The translations under genes were made by a program, and so were the position numbers. Of a stretch of DNA of 64,000 nucleotides, positions 62,369 through 64,000 are shown piece by piece (the first letter of the stretch is position 1; each line of letters begins with the position of its first letter). The notes beneath the pieces are model-generated. The model searched no databases, was not told where the DNA came from, and was given only the letters and a program-made list of their open reading frames with translations. The stretch spans positions 29,435 through 93,434 of the forward strand of contig CAYPJU010000015.1 in the NCBI GenBank assembly GCA_964411125.1. Reading direction: 5' to 3'. The stretch is from JBFIHF01 sp964411125 (GTDB lineage Bacteria; Myxococcota_A; Bradymonadia; Bradymonadales; Bradymonadaceae).

Positions 62369-64000
62369 TCAGTCCGACGAGATGTCGACCGAGAGGGTGT
62401 CGACGTCACCTGCCGGATCCGCCTGGATCGCGAAGACGTACTCGCCGACGGGGAGCACGACGCCAGTCGCTGAGTCGGGACCGACGCTGAAGACCGACGC
62501 GTAACGGTTCAACGCGTCGTAGACTCGGAAGCCCGCTTCGCCCGTCGTGTTGCCGGACAACATGAAGTTCGCGGTGACCGGAGCCGTCGCGACCGTGAAC
62601 CGAACGTAGGCCTCTTCGCCCGCCGAGATCGGTCCGACCGTCTCGGTCGGCAGGGTCGTGGTTCCGTCCAAAGTACCGACCGAAGGACTGAGCGTCGTCA
62701 GGGCGGTCGTCATCGTGAACCCGTTGACCGTCTGTGTCGTGTCCGAGTTCGTGATGCGGATGAAGTAGGTTCCGGTCACGACCGGGACGTCCAATGCATC
62801 GGCGCCCGCGGTCTCAGATTCGCCGATCAGGTCGCCGTTGCCGGTGTACACCGCCACGTCCGGGTTCCCGTTGCCGGTTCCGGAGAGCGCGATTCCCCAC
62901 AGGACGTTCTCGGTGAAGGTCACCGCAGCCCACGTGGACTCGCCGGGAGCGAGCGGGCCACCCGTCAACTGGTTCGGCGCGGAACCGACGTTCCACGTCG
63001 CGAACACACCGTCGAGCCCGAGGTCGAGGTCGAAGTTCGCCGCGTTGGCGTTGACGCCGTCCACCTGAACTTCGTAGTCGCCGGGGAGCAGGCCCGCGGC
63101 GAGCACGCAGCTTCCCGTGTTGGCGGAGACGACTTCGCGACCATCGACGCTTCGAATGGTGCACTGGAAATCGCCCACACCGGTCGTGGCGAGGTCCACG
63201 ACGCCCGCCTCACCGACCGTGACGACGTAGTAGATCGTCTCGCCGGTCGAGATCGGACCCTGAGCCGCCGAGTTCACCGGATTGGCTGCGTCGAGCGTTC
63301 CGAGGTTCGTCGAGACCACGCAGCCCGCGGAGGTGCAGCTGTAGCCGAATTCGCGGGTGCACGTCGCCGAGCAACCATCTCCGTCCGCATTTGCTGCGTC
63401 GTCGCACTCTTCGCCGATGTCGAGATTGCCATCGCCGCAGAACGGCTCGATCTGGCAGTTCTCGTCACAACCGTCGCCAGGCGTCTGGTTACCGTCGTCG
63501 CAGGTTTCGCTCCCTTCGATGTTGGAGTCACCACAGACCGTCTCGATCTGACAGTTCTCGTCGCAGCCATCGGCGGGAGTCTGGTTGCCGTCGTCGCACG
63601 TCTCACCGAACTCGATGACGGAGTTGCCGCACACGGGATCGACGCACATCGCCGACCCGAGCTCGCAGACCTGTCCCGTCGAGTTGCAGTCGACGGTGTC
63701 GGAAATGTCGAGGCAACCGTCCGCGGTCACCGCGCACGTGATCAGGTTCCGCCCTGAGCAGAACGTTTCGCCGTCTTCCCGCGCTTCGCAGAAAACATTG
63801 TCACGACAGGTGTCGACGCAGGCGCCATTTTCGCAGGCCTGGCTGACGAACCCACAGTTGCGCGCCGTCTCGACGAGGCAGCCGTCGGCGTTCGGAGCGC
63901 AGGTGACGAGGGTATCGTCCGAACAGGTCGCGCCTTCGGTGTCGCAAGCATTTTCGAGGCCTGCGCACGGATCCGTCGTCGTCGTACCGTTGTTCGTTCC
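62369..64000 (-). CDS. Cys-rich disulfide-repeat surface protein (N-terminal part beyond window)
   Basis: At least 543 residues; the frame is open to the window edge, so the start is missing. The visible N-terminal part has an NNGTTTTDPC linker and Cys-rich units (CAGLENACDTEGATCSDDTLVTC; CVDTCRDNVFCEARED). Then come three Myxo-disulfide (DUF4215-type) repeats: CGNSVIEFGETCDDGNQTPADGC, CGDSNIEGSETCDDGNQTPGDGC and CGDGNLDIGEECDDAANADGDGC. The C-terminal ~340 residues are beta-rich and PPC-like (SAGEEAYVRFTVATAPVTANFML, TGTYFIRITNSDTTQTVNGFTM, GVVLPVGEYVFAIQADPAGD). Predicted secreted, possibly adhesive or structural. Confidence 0.88.
   Translation of the reverse strand, partial: GTNNGTTTTDPCAGLENACDTEGATCSDDTLVTCAPNADGCLVETARNCGFVSQACENGACVDTCRDNVFCEAREDGETFCSGRNLITCAVTADGCLDISDTVDCNSTGQVCELGSAMCVDPVCGNSVIEFGETCDDGNQTPADGCDENCQIETVCGDSNIEGSETCDDGNQTPGDGCDENCQIEPFCGDGNLDIGEECDDAANADGDGCSATCTREFGYSCTSAGCVVSTNLGTLDAANPVNSAAQGPISTGETIYYVVTVGEAGVVDLATTGVGDFQCTIRSVDGREVVSANTGSCVLAAGLLPGDYEVQVDGVNANAANFDLDLGLDGVFATWNVGSAPNQLTGGPLAPGESTWAAVTFTENVLWGIALSGTGNGNPDVAVYTGNGDLIGESETAGADALDVPVVTGTYFIRITNSDTTQTVNGFTMTTALTTLSPSVGTLDGTTTLPTETVGPISAGEEAYVRFTVATAPVTANFMLSGNTTGEAGFRVYDALNRYASVFSVGPDSATGVVLPVGEYVFAIQADPAGDVDTLSVDISSD

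Overview
The window is one contig piece of a high-GC (roughly two-thirds G+C) Gram-negative chromosome. It most likely comes from a predatory or social deltaproteobacterial lineage (phylum Myxococcota; order not determinable from the sequence alone). Support for this comes from two C-terminal MYXO-CTERM-type anchors, Cys-rich Myxo-disulfide repeats, eukaryote-like Ser/Thr kinases, a very large number of lipoproteins (about 19 proteins with a lipobox), and many short Asn-Asn-Gly linkers. No rRNA, tRNA, CRISPR array or prophage was recognised. One HUH/REP-type transposase-like gene is the only mobile-element signal.

Layout. 1-7.2 kb: a truncated lipoprotein at the edge, a DCC-type thiol oxidoreductase, a SMUG-type uracil-DNA glycosylase, a large DUF885/TPR lipoprotein, a REP-type transposase-like gene, and a NusA-like S1-KH-KH-HhH protein that lacks the RNA-polymerase-binding N-terminus. 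7.2-17.2 kb: secreted proteins, namely a propeller lipoprotein, a pyroglutamyl-peptidase lipoprotein, a PGRP amidase with a MYXO-CTERM tail, a CDGSH/ferredoxin protein, a trypsin-like protease and a lipase-like lipoprotein. 17.2-25.6 kb: patatin, a YaiI/DUF188 protein, an EF-hand protein, a GyrI-like/SRPBCC pair, a subtilisin with a large insert, a fused MYXO-CTERM/outer-membrane barrel protein and a UPF0173 hydrolase. 25.6-34.5 kb: dnaX, an unknown protein, an MgtC-like membrane protein, four translationally coupled paralogous lipoproteins, lpdA with a membrane protein, and a LysM protein.

34.7-45.7 kb: a SCO-type thioredoxin-fold protein with a TPR/winged-helix regulator, a Cys-rich lipoprotein, the RNA repair operon rtcB-rtcA-rtcR behind a clear sigma-54 promoter, a STAND ATPase regulator and another lipoprotein. 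45.9-60.9 kb: two Ser/Thr kinases, each next to a TPR or PEGA secreted protein, a coupled lipoprotein-lipoprotein-PEGA operon, an APC permease fused to RCK domains, Cys-rich lipoproteins, and a second STAND regulator. 61-64 kb: a DUF1697 protein, methionine aminopeptidase, and a truncated disulfide-repeat surface protein.

How it fits together. Housekeeping genes (dnaX, lpdA, map) are scattered among envelope and secretion genes. The best-defined regulated system is rtcBAR: a sigma-54 promoter and upstream dyad precede a ligase, a cyclase and their own CARF-AAA+ activator in one transcript, which predicts positive autoregulation. Three regulators (35.4, 41.8 and 54.4 kb) share one C-terminal winged-helix module attached to different TPR or ATPase fronts. 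Most gene pairs on the same strand are coupled by 4-base ATGA/GTGA/TTGA overlaps, and three convergent pairs overlap at their 3' ends.
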